64,000 bases of DNA. It comes from Lactobacillus gallinarum DSM 10532 = JCM 2011 (GTDB lineage: Bacteria; Bacillota; Bacilli; Lactobacillales; Lactobacillaceae). The notes under the pieces were generated by a model that worked only from the letters and a program-made list of their open reading frames with translations, was not told the origin of the DNA and did not search any database. The stretch is from assembly GCF_001434975.1 (NCBI RefSeq), contig NZ_AZEL01000041.1, forward strand, positions 1-64,000. The letters are read 5' to 3'. Positions 1 to 7,552 of this stretch are shown piece by piece. The first letter of the stretch is position 1. Every line of letters begins with the position of its first letter. A program made the position numbers and the translations under genes.

Positions 1-61
1 AAAGAAATAAATTTAAGGAATCATTCATCCTTACACAAACTATTTTACAGTCTCTATATTT

Positions 62-123
62 TTGTTCTATATAAAGTTTATAATGTAAACTGATTATAAA
101 TTAAGAGGGGAATTAATGAAGAA
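62..123 (+). promoter_or_regulatory. Promoter and unusual leader of the YoaK-like gene
   Basis: A TATAAT -10 box lies at 79-84; no convincing -35 box is visible. A strong ribosome binding site, GAGGGG, is at about 105-110. The ATG best spaced from it, at 117, opens only a three-codon frame (M-K-K-stop) whose stop overlaps the ATG at 124 as ATGA. The gene therefore either is coupled to a minimal upstream frame or uses the second ATG with a long spacer. Confidence 0.5.
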
Positions 124-822
124 ATGAATTTAAAAGAGATTTTTAATAAATATGAGCGTCCTGCAGAATCTAGACAATTAGCATGCGCTCTTACTTTTTG
201 TGGAGGATTTGTGGATGCCTATACATATATTCAAAGGGGACATACATTATCTGCTGGACAAACTGGAAACATTATTTTCTTCAGTTCAGCTTTAGCTGAC
301 CATAATATAGCTGGCATGATTAACCGTGCAAGTACATTTATCGCTTTTTCTTTAGGATTGCTCGTAGTAGGTCTTTTCCATAAGTACGTTAAAGGATATT
401 ATTGGAGAGTATTTTGTTTGTTTCCAATTTTGGCTATTTGCTTAATTGTTGGTTTTTTGCCGCGTAGTGTTCCTAATTATTATATTGTGCCGGCAATTGC
501 GTTTGGACTAGCCATTCAAAATGCATCATTCAGCAAAATTGAAGGAATGGGATATAATAATGCATTTACAACTGGAAATCTAAAGAAATCAGTTGTTGCC
601 TGGAGCGCATTTTTCTTTGGTGAAGATAAAAGCCAACATACAGCTGCAGTAAATTATATGTTATTAGTAATTTCATTTGGAGTTGGTGCAATTGTTTCAG
701 CAATTCTTCAAAAGTTTTTGGTTTTAAAAACAATATGGATAGCTGTAATCTTATTAGCACTTATAAACACGATGTATCTTAATGCTTTGAAAAATAATAA
801 AAAAGTAGACATGCTAAAATAA
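124..822 (+). CDS. YoaK/DUF1275 family membrane protein
   Basis: The 232-residue protein belongs by pattern to the YoaK (DUF1275) family of small polytopic membrane proteins of unknown transport role. The family's opening is visible: a soluble N-terminus ending in ESRQLACALTFCGGFVDAYTYI, then a Gly/Thr-rich stretch SAGQTGNIIFF and the internal TGNLKK motif near residue 150. About six hydrophobic segments alternate with short loops, which is the usual family size and topology. The ATG at 124 is the only in-frame start before the conserved block, although a three-codon frame precedes it. It stands alone, followed by more than 1 kb without genes. The family call is fairly secure; the substrate is unknown. 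Confidence 0.8.
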   Translation: MNLKEIFNKYERPAESRQLACALTFCGGFVDAYTYIQRGHTLSAGQTGNIIFFSSALADHNIAGMINRASTFIAFSLGLLVVGLFHKYVKGYYWRVFCLFPILAICLIVGFLPRSVPNYYIVPAIAFGLAIQNASFSKIEGMGYNNAFTTGNLKKSVVAWSAFFFGEDKSQHTAAVNYMLLVISFGVGAIVSAILQKFLVLKTIWIAVILLALINTMYLNALKNNKKVDMLK

Positions 823-2002
823 GTAATTATATAGCAATAAAGAAGTATAAAAGAGAGCAATTAATTCTTACTTGCATCTGCGCATAATTCATATTATGTA
901 AAGTTATAAGCAAGAATATCGTAAATACACAAACAGAAGACATTTTCGTGTATTTTAAAATTGGCAACTCTTTTTATACTTTTTATTTTTGCCTTTTTTA
1001 TTTGTTGCAAGTTAATTAAAGTTTTTTACTTTTATAAAGATGCTGAGATCGCAATTCTACGGTCAAGTTCATTATTTTTAATTAATAATCCAATCGATAA
1101 ACTTGCCTACTTAATTTTTTAAGTCAAAATTCAAAAAAATTAAATCAATGGATCTATTGATTAATTTCTAACAAAATTTAAAGGCTTAAGTGAAATAAAT
1201 ACCATATACATTCAATAACTAGCTAATCAAGCTAATACGCTGATATTTTTACCATAATAATAAATAGATTTAATACAGATTCTCAGACTAAAAATCGGTC
1301 TAATTTCATGCTGATTATAGGGATATTCATAGTAAAATGGCATGATCAGCTGATTTAATAATGATTTTAGGGATAGGCAATTCGTCATATAAATTTTGCT
1401 GAATCATTATTAATGAAATAATCCCTTTAACGACCATATTCTTTATACTTGCTTTCTATAAATGGTAATAAATGGTAATTAATTAGATAAATTATATTTG
1501 CTATGCATTACTTAAAACAATAATTTTAATGATAGCAAGAAATAAGTTCCTCTCAAAACAGCTATTTTTGCTGATTTATAAAGTTCGAATAAATTTTATT
1601 TTTTATTTTAATTTTTTCATTCAAATTTTTAAAAATCCTTATATTATAAGTCTATCCTATGTTCTTATGACTTTTCTTAGTCTTTTCCTCTATCTACCAC
1701 ACAGTACACTTGCTAATCATCTTTCCTATTTTTAATATTCAGCGCTTGATTTTTAGCAATTACGTATTACATAACGAATTTTTATTCGAACAATCATAAA
1801 TCCTTTTAAAATACGTCATTATTAGTCAATAAAAACCTAAATATAACTGGCTTCAGTTGATAATGAGAGCCAGAAATTCTATTTAAAACAGCTAAATTAT
1901 CATCAATTCATTGTTTCAAAACCTATTTATTTTCGTCAATCTGTGCCCACACTACCTTTAATGCTTTTATTTCTCTCCCCTCTCCCAAGAGAATAGGGCA
2001 AC
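823..2002. other. Long AT-rich non-coding stretch with inverted repeats
   Basis: No supported gene was found in these roughly 1.2 kb. The longest open frame (1529-1735) has no ribosome binding site and a low-complexity Phe/Leu/Ile composition. The stretch does hold several dyads: the nested set at 838-990, a small hairpin at 1143-1162 (AATCAAT/ATTGATT), a long-range perfect 11-bp inverted repeat (1356-1366 with 1402-1412), and a short direct repeat AATGGTAAT twice near 1462-1480. The composition and lack of codon structure suggest decayed DNA or untranslated RNA genes. Confidence 0.5.
838..990. repeat. Nested inverted repeats: possible small RNA or MITE-like element
   Basis: An outer pair of arms, AAGTATAAAAGAG at 843-855 and CTCTTTTTATACTT at 968-981 (one bulge), encloses two inner dyads. 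These are ATTCTTACTTGC (865-876) with GCAAGAAT (909-916), and AAATACAC (923-930) with GTGTATTT (948-955). The arms can extend inward through GCAA/TTGGC with a bulge. The 3' arm runs into a T-rich tract. The order outer arm, two side hairpins, outer arm would fold as a three-way junction, but terminal inverted repeats of a small non-autonomous element are equally compatible. No coding potential is seen. Confidence 0.35.
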
Positions 2003-2044
2003 AAAAAAGGCTAAATAAGGATTTTATCCTAGATTTAGCCTTTT
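2003..2044 (-). terminator. Rho-independent terminator of the YeaQ-like gene
   Basis: A hairpin has perfect arms GGCTAAAT (2009-2016) and ATTTAGCC (2033-2040) with an inner AAGGAT/ATCCT pair. On the minus strand it is followed by a run of T. It lies about 40 bases after the stop of the leftward gene that ends at 2085. Confidence 0.8.
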
Positions 2045-2084
2045 CGTTTGTAGTACGTACTAAAAATTTTTACTCATATAAACG

Positions 2085-2339
2085 TTATGCAGTTCTAAAT
2101 TTGCTGACAACGAAGGCAACAATGATTACCAAAATTACTGCACCTAAAATTGACGGTACAATTGCCATGCCAGCAACTTGTGGCCCCCAGGCACCCAATA
2201 AAGCTTGACCTAATGAGGAACCAATTAACCCTGCTAAGATATTAGCAATCCAGTTCATTGATCTGCCATGCCCTGTAAGAGCTCCAGCAATCAAACCAAT
2301 AACTCCTCCAACAATTAATACCCAAATCCAATGTAGCAT
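2085..2339 (-). CDS. GlsB/YeaQ/YmgE family small membrane protein
   Basis: An 84-residue, very hydrophobic protein of the GlsB/YeaQ/YmgE stress-response membrane family. Three transmembrane helices rich in Gly and Ala are visible, including the family signature GGVIGLIAGALTGHG with IANILAGLIGSSLGQALLG. An upstream in-frame ATG at 2360 exists, but AAAGGTGATC sits six bases before the ATG at 2339, which starts the usual family N-terminus MLHWIWVLIVGG, so the shorter start is chosen. The gene is monocistronic with its own terminator. Its molecular function is not established for the family; it is usually linked to envelope stress. Confidence 0.85.
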   Translation of the reverse strand: MLHWIWVLIVGGVIGLIAGALTGHGRSMNWIANILAGLIGSSLGQALLGAWGPQVAGMAIVPSILGAVILVIIVAFVVSKFRTA

Positions 2340-2800
2340 TTTGATCACCTTTGCTTTCATTAAAGAAACATCTATATACTTTATTTAGCTAATTAAGCGC
2401 TTTTCTTAACTATCTATATTTTATATAATTACAATATTTTTGTCATTAAAGTAATATACGAAATAGCCCTCCTTATACATTTCTTTAGGTTTTAAGTATT
2501 ATTCTTGACATTTAAAAATTAAAAGTGTCTAAAAAGCATAATATTCTAATTGTAATATCAGTATCTATTTATTTTCATTCAAATTTCTTCACCACGTCTA
2601 TTATCATACTTGGCTAAGTACTAGCACTTTTTTACTGTTTGCTAGGCCTTTTGAACGTGCATCCCTCTAAGGAGGCATAAACCAAAAAGAATGACATTTA
2701 ATAATCATTCCATGCTCGACTCTCAATTATTATCCCAATTTTATTGCAATTATTTCTATCTGATTACTACAATATTAATATTTAATCTCAACTATTGCAT
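2340..2800. other. Non-coding stretch upstream of the lysozyme gene
   Basis: About 460 bases hold no supported gene. Visible items are a small hairpin GAATGA/TCATTC near 2690-2712 and one copy of the octamer TGCATCCC at 2658-2665, discussed in the findings. The promoter of the leftward small membrane gene should lie close to 2360-2440, but no clear box pair was identified. Confidence 0.4.
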
Positions 2801-2828
2801 TTTGGTACCTACCAATGTAATCTATAAT
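2801..2828 (+). promoter_or_regulatory. Promoter with dyad over the -35 box, lysozyme gene
   Basis: A TATAAT -10 box is at 2823-2828, with a weak -35 TTTGGT at 2801-2806 and a 16-base spacer. A palindrome with perfect 6-bp arms, TTGGTA and TACCAA (2802-2815), overlaps the -35 box and could be a repressor site. The downstream leader also contains a GAGAG/CTCTC hairpin before the GGAGG ribosome binding site at 2891. Confidence 0.5.
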
Positions 2829-2902
2829 ATATAAGTTTTAAATATATTAAAAGTGAGAGATATAGATTATTAACTCTCTCCACCAATTATGGAGGAATTA
2901 AT

Positions 2903-4060
2903 TTGTTAAAAAAGAAAACATTCGTAAAATTAGCTTGTGCAACTATGTTAGTAAACACTGGGATGAGTCTCCTACCTGCATCCCTCTCTCCTATTAATCC
3001 TTCCCATGTACAAGCTTCAGCAACTTCCGTAGCAGCAAGAGAACTAGGGATTGATGTTGCTAGTTATCAAAGTGCGGATTTAACAGCTCATGCCAAAGCC
3101 GGATCTCAATTTGCAATAGTCAAAGTTAGTGAAGGTACTAGCTATCGTAATCCAAAGGCTGCCGCTCAAATCAAATCTGCCATTGCTAACGACATGATGC
3201 CGATGGGTTATCACTTTGCTACATTTAGTTCTAATGCTTCTATAGCTAAAAGTGAAGCTAAATATGCTGTAGCATCTGCTAAAGCCCTTGGCCTTCCTAA
3301 AGGATCCTACTTAGCTTGTGATTATGAAACTGGCAGCGGCAATATAATTACTAACGGTAAGAACGTCACCGCTAAGGCAATCTTAGTCTTTATGGATGAA
3401 ATTAAAGCAGCTGGCTATCAGCCACTACTTTACGCTAGTTCTTCTGTGTTACAAAATAACATTAATACACCATCTATTATCAAAAAATATCCTAATTCCT
3501 TATGGGTAGCAGCATATGCTATATCTGGACGAGTAGATAAGCCTAATTTTAAATACTTCCCTTCAATGGACGGCGTAGCTATCTGGCAATACACTGATAA
3601 TTGGAAAGGAATGTCTACAGACGGTAATGTAACTATTCTCCCATTATCTATTTCAGGCTCTGCAGTTTCCCAAGCACCTTCTAACTCTAATGCCAAACAT
3701 ACTGGCACAATAATGTATAAGTCCTACGTATATGATTGCAATGGCAAGCGTACCGGCGAAGTTTATAAAGCTTATACATCAGTCAATTACTATGGTGGCA
3801 AGACAAAATTAAGCAATGGTAAATCAGCCGTTAAAATTGGCGATAATAAATACATCATGGCAAGCAATATCTTAGGTAACTCACGTATATTTAAGACTGA
3901 GGCCGATGTTTACCAAAACAATGGATCACTTAACACTGAGTGGAAAACATTAAAGCAAGGTTCACCTATTAAGACATATGGACCAAAACATTATATTAAC
4001 AATGAAGCCTACTATAGAGTTGGTAAAAATGCATACGTAAAGGCTGAAAATTTTAAATAA
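2903..4060 (+). CDS. Secreted GH25 lysozyme with C-terminal SLAP domain
   Basis: A 385-residue exported muramidase of glycoside hydrolase family 25. It has a signal peptide (KKK, hydrophobic core, likely cleavage near VQAS at residues 36-39) and a GH25 barrel from about 45 to 250. The family acids are visible as D51 in GIDVASYQ and D140/E142 in CDYETG, and the barrel closes with VAIWQYT. The last 120 residues look like tandem surface-layer attachment (SLAP) repeats, which bind lactobacillar cell walls non-covalently. The start is TTG, chosen because GGAGGAATTAA precedes it directly. It is alone between its own promoter and a strong terminator. Role in wall turnover or lysis of competitors is inference. 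Confidence 0.92.
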   Translation: MLKKKTFVKLACATMLVNTGMSLLPASLSPINPSHVQASATSVAARELGIDVASYQSADLTAHAKAGSQFAIVKVSEGTSYRNPKAAAQIKSAIANDMMPMGYHFATFSSNASIAKSEAKYAVASAKALGLPKGSYLACDYETGSGNIITNGKNVTAKAILVFMDEIKAAGYQPLLYASSSVLQNNINTPSIIKKYPNSLWVAAYAISGRVDKPNFKYFPSMDGVAIWQYTDNWKGMSTDGNVTILPLSISGSAVSQAPSNSNAKHTGTIMYKSYVYDCNGKRTGEVYKAYTSVNYYGGKTKLSNGKSAVKIGDNKYIMASNILGNSRIFKTEADVYQNNGSLNTEWKTLKQGSPIKTYGPKHYINNEAYYRVGKNAYVKAENFK

Positions 4061-4100
4061 TTGAAAAAGGACTAGACGTAATAGTTTAGTCCTTTTTCAA
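4061..4100 (+). terminator. Terminator of the lysozyme gene
   Basis: Long hairpin with arms TTGAAAAAGGACTA and TAGTCCTTTTTCAA and the T run inside the 3' arm, one base after the stop codon. Confidence 0.85.
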
Positions 4101-4203
4101 TTATCAGATTTAAGCTTATGTTTCAAAATTAATTTAGTAAATTATTTTTGAATTTTTTAGCATCTTGCATAGATAATATATACAGATATGGAGGCTAAAA
4201 AAG

Positions 4204-4558
4204 ATGAGAGTTACTAAATTAGTTATTGAAATTTTAATGATTGTTTTGTCAGTATGGCTATTTCTAGACGGACTGTTAGGTCATTACTAGGCATATACGC
4301 AGCTAAAAGTATAGTTGGTGGTATTCTTGAAATAATCATAGCTGGCCTGTTTATTGGCGCTGAAATTGTCTATATTTGCTTAGAAAAAAGTCCTTACTTA
4401 GGTGGAGATATAACTGGCCTAATTTTGATGATTATCGCAGGCATTCTAGGAATATTTGGTGGTTTTATAATGCCTGGATGTTTTTGTATGCGGCTATTGC
4501 ATTAGTAATCGGATCTGGATTTTACATTTGGCATCGTATAATTGGTACTGATGATTAG
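4204..4558 (+). pseudogene. Small membrane protein gene broken by two frameshifts
   Basis: A good ribosome binding site (GGAGGC) precedes ATG at 4204. That frame gives MRVTKLVIEILMIVLSVWLF and a stop at 4288. A second frame continues with hydrophobic sequence (SIVGGILEIIIAGLFIGAEI, then LILMIIAGILGIFGG) until about 4460. A third frame completes it with a last membrane segment (YAAIALVIGSGFYIWHRIIG) and a stop at 4558. Joined, the three pieces make a plausible protein of about 115 residues with three to four transmembrane helices. This suggests two indels, either real or sequence errors. The opening MRVTKLVI resembles small lactobacillar membrane proteins of unknown function. Its terminator follows at 4580. 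Confidence 0.6.
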
Positions 4559-4579
4559 AAAAAGATATTCAAAATATAT

Positions 4580-4630
4580 AAGAGTGGATTGATTATTAGA
4601 AAAGATCAATTCACTCTTTTGTTTTTTTAT
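4580..4630 (+). terminator. Terminator after the broken membrane gene
   Basis: Arms AAGAGTGGATTGAT and ATCAATTCACTCTT, one bulge, then a T-rich tail. Confidence 0.8.
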
Positions 4631-4744
4631 TAACTATCAATAGCTTAATTTAATAATACTCCCCGCCTTTTTGCATCCCTTAAGTACAAATATGATAAAA
4701 TTAAACTCATCACTATTAAGTATGAATTGAGGAATTTAAAACAT

Positions 4745-5353
4745 ATGCGTAAAAAGAAACTTATTTCATTGTTAAGCTTAAGTATTTTAAGCGTAGCTTT
4801 ACTTTCTGGCTGTAGCAATTTTGAAAATTGGGAGCTGTCTATGCGCTCTAAAATCGGTGCTTTACCATTGACAGTTTCCACTTATGATTCAAATGGACAA
4901 AAGATCGATCAAATTAAGGCAAAATCTGTTAATATTCATACAGATAAAAAGATGTCTCAAAAAGACAGCAATGGTAACGAAAAATCTAGCGTAATTGACA
5001 TTGATTACGGTCACAACAGAATGATTCACGTAGGCTCCACTCTTATTGCCTATGAAGGACTAAAGAATTACGAAGATGAATTTAATAAGCATGTTAATAT
5101 CAATGATCAAAACAAGGCTGTTCCACTATTAAATACTATGTATCAAAATTTTAAAAATGACTGGAATGGTGATGCTAAAGTAGTTATGATTAGAAGCCAA
5201 CTAGGGATGCCAATTGCTGTATTCACTGGTAAAAACGTTTCTATCCATAAAAGTGATATGAAGAATGCTACCCAGTTTGTAATTGATGGTCATCGTCTTG
5301 TTGCTTATAGAGCTGATTACACTATTTATCCAATAGCTAGTTTAAAGAAATAA
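4745..5353 (+). CDS. DUF5052-like lipoprotein
   Basis: A 202-residue predicted lipoprotein. The N-terminus MRKKKLISLLSLSILSVALL ends in the lipobox LLSGC, so the cysteine at about residue 23 should be lipidated and the mature protein held on the outer face of the membrane. The body (NFENWELSMRSKIGALPLTVSTYD, then HVGSTLIAYEG) matches the pattern I associate with DUF5052, a lactobacillar family of unknown function. TTG at 4727 would extend the frame by six residues, but GAGGAA at 4729-4734 lies ten bases before the ATG at 4745, which fits a signal peptide start. A TATGATAAAAT promoter-like box lies near 4691. The family name is given with moderate certainty. Confidence 0.75.
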   Translation: MRKKKLISLLSLSILSVALLSGCSNFENWELSMRSKIGALPLTVSTYDSNGQKIDQIKAKSVNIHTDKKMSQKDSNGNEKSSVIDIDYGHNRMIHVGSTLIAYEGLKNYEDEFNKHVNINDQNKAVPLLNTMYQNFKNDWNGDAKVVMIRSQLGMPIAVFTGKNVSIHKSDMKNATQFVIDGHRLVAYRADYTIYPIASLKK

Positions 5354-5360
5354 TATATTA

Positions 5361-5391
5361 AAAAAGCGCCTCACACATGAGACGCCTTTTT
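5361..5391. terminator. Bidirectional terminator between convergent genes
   Basis: Arms GCGCCTCA and TGAGACGC flanked by A and T runs. The single mismatch is C-A on the plus strand but a G-U pair on the minus strand, so it should act slightly better for the leftward gene. Confidence 0.75.
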
Positions 5392-5455
5392 AATTGATCC
5401 ATCTAAAGATTGTAAAGCCATTTTGCCTTTTATTAAATTGGATCTTCAAGCACTA

Positions 5456-5911
5456 TTATTCCTTAATTAAAGTATTGAAAGCTTCATTAGTAGCTACAAT
5501 ATCACCCATAACCTGGTTAACCCAATCGTTGAGTTTATCGTTATCATAGTTTTCAAGACCACCTTCAGTATCTCCAATATCAGCAATACCATTATTAAAG
5601 TCTACCATTTCAGTGATTAATCTTTCTGCAAAATCCTTAGTTGTACCGGCAAAATTATCCGCAAAGGTATCAACGTTACCATAAGCATCTGTGATATCAC
5701 TAAAAGTTTGTACCATCTTGCCAAAAGTATCGTCCAAATTATTAACGTCTTCTTGAGTTGGTACAGTTAATTCTTCATTTTCATTATTAAGCTGCTCATC
5801 CAAACGAACACCGATATCATTTAATACTAAATGACCATCATACAAACGATTTAATAATTTAATACCACTTGGATTCTTAGCTTGAAAATTTACATCAATT
5901 TCTTCTGTCAT
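5456..5911 (-). CDS. Acidic protein of unknown function
   Basis: A 151-residue soluble, strongly acidic protein that I do not recognise. It has no signal peptide or membrane segment. Predicted helical stretches are separated by Asp/Asn-rich turns, with repeated patterns of the type DxFAxxFAGT and NDWVNQVMGDIV, and no Cys or catalytic-looking motif. The frame is open to 5953, but GAGGAAAAATT lies directly before the ATG at 5911 (MTEEIDVNF), which is chosen. It is monocistronic and convergent with the lipoprotein gene. No function is proposed. Confidence 0.7.
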   Translation of the reverse strand: MTEEIDVNFQAKNPSGIKLLNRLYDGHLVLNDIGVRLDEQLNNENEELTVPTQEDVNNLDDTFGKMVQTFSDITDAYGNVDTFADNFAGTTKDFAERLITEMVDFNNGIADIGDTEGGLENYDNDKLNDWVNQVMGDIVATNEAFNTLIKE

Positions 5912-6174
5912 AATTTTTCCTCGTCTTATATAATCTTCGTCTTTATTGTACAATTTTTATACATGAAATTTCAAAAACAATATTTTAAACTAAATTAACA
6001 TTAAATATAAATATTTTTTTGAAAATTTAGCGTTTAAGACTTGATCATTAGATTTAATCATCTTAAAATAAATACTTGAAAGGTAAGTTGTACCATACAA
6101 ACAACACTGTCTAATAATACAGATTGTTTAGCTTGATGTTAAATGCCTATATTATATAGATAAACATAATCAAA

Positions 6175-6237
6175 GTTACTATAACTGGAATGCTGAAGGG
6201 TTGCTACCGGCGTTGCTAGTATTCCAGTTATAGTGAC
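6175..6237. repeat. Strong 20-bp inverted repeat with G+C-rich loop
   Basis: Arms GTTACTATAACTGGAAT (6175-6191) and ATTCCAGTTATAGTGAC (6221-6237) pair fully, with one G-U. Three further pairs (GCT/AGT) extend inward. The loop, GAAGGGTTGCTACCGGCGTTGCT, is G+C rich for this region and contains GTTGCT twice. An outer ATAAAC/GTTTAT pair is also present. It is either the 5' domain of an RNA or a DNA-level protein or recombination site next to the recombinase gene. Confidence 0.75.
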
Positions 6238-6344
6238 GTGGTTTATTCCATTCTTTAAATACTTATGAACAATTTTTTACAATAATACTATAGATATTAT
6301 CGTTTGAGTTGGGAAAAGTAATTAAAGCTGAGATTTTTAATATT

Positions 6345-6372
6345 CACCTATCTCCAAAGATAGGTGTTTTTT
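6345..6372 (+). terminator. Perfect intrinsic terminator ahead of the recombinase gene
   Basis: Arms CACCTATCT and AGATAGGTG with a CCAA loop, followed by six T. It lies upstream of the recombinase start at 6428, so it ends a different transcript. Confidence 0.85.
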
Positions 6373-6427
6373 ATTGCCTTTTTCTATGATACAATTATTT
6401 AAACACTTGTTCGAGTAAGGAGAAAAT

Positions 6428-7510
6428 ATGGAATCTACTAAGTATCTTAGCTTAATTAAAACTGAACTAGATAATATGCCAGACTTTGTTAAACAATATA
6501 ATTTAGGTACTAATCACTCATTAACAACCACCTATCAATATTTAACCGAGATACGTCGTTTTTTTAATTGGTTACGTCAAGAAGGCATCTCTACTGCAAA
6601 AGATAATCAACATATCTTACCAGATACTTTAGCAAATTTACGGCGAAATGATATCATGTTGTACATTGATAACTTAGGCCACACTAAGAATAAGCAAGGA
6701 CACTTGAACTCCCCCACTACTATTAATCGTTCTATTAATGCCCTACGCTCTTTATTTAAATTTTTGACCATTACATCAGATAATAATAATGGTGAGCCCT
6801 ATTTTGAGCGCAACGTAATGCTCAAAATTGAGTCTTTAAATGATACTAAAACATTAAATTATCGTGCTCACGTTTTAGAATCACACATGTACACTGGAAA
6901 CCTCAAATTCGAATTTCTTAAATTTATTGATCATGACTATGAAAATAAATGCAATAAGCAAGCTAAACCTGGTTTCAAGATGAATAAAGAAAGAGATATG
7001 GCCATTATTGCTTTAATTTTAGGGACAGGAATTCGAGTTTCTGAGTGTGCTGGCGTAGATATGCAAGATTTGAATATAAAGGACGCAGTTTTAGATGTCA
7101 CGCGTAAAGGCGGACAAAAGGATAGTGTCCCTATTGCTGAATGGACTCTAAACTATATTAAAAATTATAAAAAAATCCGAGCTGAGCGTTATATGGCCGA
7201 TTCTAAGCAAACGGCTTTCTTTCTAACAAGATGGCACAATAAAACAAAACGCATGACTACTAATGCAATTGAAAAAATGGTTAGCAAATATTCAGCCAGC
7301 TTTGGTCATCCTCTTACCCCTCATAAATTGCGCCATACATTAGCTTCTGAATTGTATGCTGTTACTAAAGATCAAGTTTTAGTAGCACAACAATTAGGTC
7401 AAAAAGGAACAACTGCCACAGATTTATATACTCACGTAGATCAAAAGAAGCAGCGAGCAGCATTAGATGCAATTTCTAATGATCATCAAAATTTAAATGA
7501 AACTAAATAA
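6428..7510 (+). CDS. xerS: XerS-like tyrosine recombinase
   Basis: A 360-residue site-specific recombinase. Length and sequence pattern (INRSINALRSLFKFLT, NGEPYFERNVMLKI, NKERDMAIIALILGTGIR) fit the single-recombinase XerS type known from streptococci and lactococci better than XerC or XerD. The N-terminal SAM-like DNA-binding domain spans about 1-135 and the catalytic domain about 185-345. Visible catalytic residues are R203 (GIRVSE), K227 (RKGG), H299 and R302 (HKLRH) and the nucleophile Y334 (DLYTH). The position normally His or Trp, in LGH, is Q325 here (LGQKG). A ribosome binding site AAGGAGAAAAT precedes the ATG. XerS normally resolves chromosome dimers at dif; whether it does so here is inference. 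Confidence 0.85.
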   Translation: MESTKYLSLIKTELDNMPDFVKQYNLGTNHSLTTTYQYLTEIRRFFNWLRQEGISTAKDNQHILPDTLANLRRNDIMLYIDNLGHTKNKQGHLNSPTTINRSINALRSLFKFLTITSDNNNGEPYFERNVMLKIESLNDTKTLNYRAHVLESHMYTGNLKFEFLKFIDHDYENKCNKQAKPGFKMNKERDMAIIALILGTGIRVSECAGVDMQDLNIKDAVLDVTRKGGQKDSVPIAEWTLNYIKNYKKIRAERYMADSKQTAFFLTRWHNKTKRMTTNAIEKMVSKYSASFGHPLTPHKLRHTLASELYAVTKDQVLVAQQLGQKGTTATDLYTHVDQKKQRAALDAISNDHQNLNETK

Positions 7511-7511
7511 T

Positions 7512-7549
7512 AAAACAGCACCAAACTATATAAAAATGGTGCTGTTTTT
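7512..7549 (+). terminator. Terminator of the recombinase gene
   Basis: Arms AAAACAGCACCA and TGGTGCTGTTTT directly after the stop codon, with a short T tail. Confidence 0.85.
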
Positions 7550-7552
7550 AAT

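Larger units (their letters stand above)
6167..6372 (+). ncRNA. Candidate small RNA upstream of the XerS-like gene
   Basis: A promoter-like pair, TTGATG at 6133-6138 and TATAGA at 6155-6160 (16-base spacer), predicts a start near 6167. The transcript would begin with a 20-bp hairpin (6175-6237) and end in a perfect intrinsic terminator (6345-6372). No open frame with a ribosome binding site lies between them. A free-standing terminator ahead of the next gene's own promoter implies that something is transcribed here. The class is not recognised: the conserved loops of SRP RNA, 6S RNA, tmRNA and RNase P are absent. The prediction rests on structure alone. Confidence 0.4.

Noticed and set aside
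1529-1735. 68-residue open frame rich in Phe, Leu and Ile
   Set aside because: No ribosome binding site, low-complexity composition expected of AT-rich DNA, and no recognisable motif.
3430-3708. 92-residue open frame antisense to the lysozyme gene
   Set aside because: It mirrors the conserved GH25 and linker codons and has no start signals; a shadow of the real gene.
4645-4881. 78-residue minus-strand frame opposite the lipoprotein start
   Set aside because: No ribosome binding site and it overlaps a well-supported signal peptide on the other strand.
6282-6300. AT-rich dyad with ATAATA/TATTAT arms as a dif site
   Set aside because: Arms are too short and the match to known dif sequences too weak to annotate; mentioned only as a possibility.
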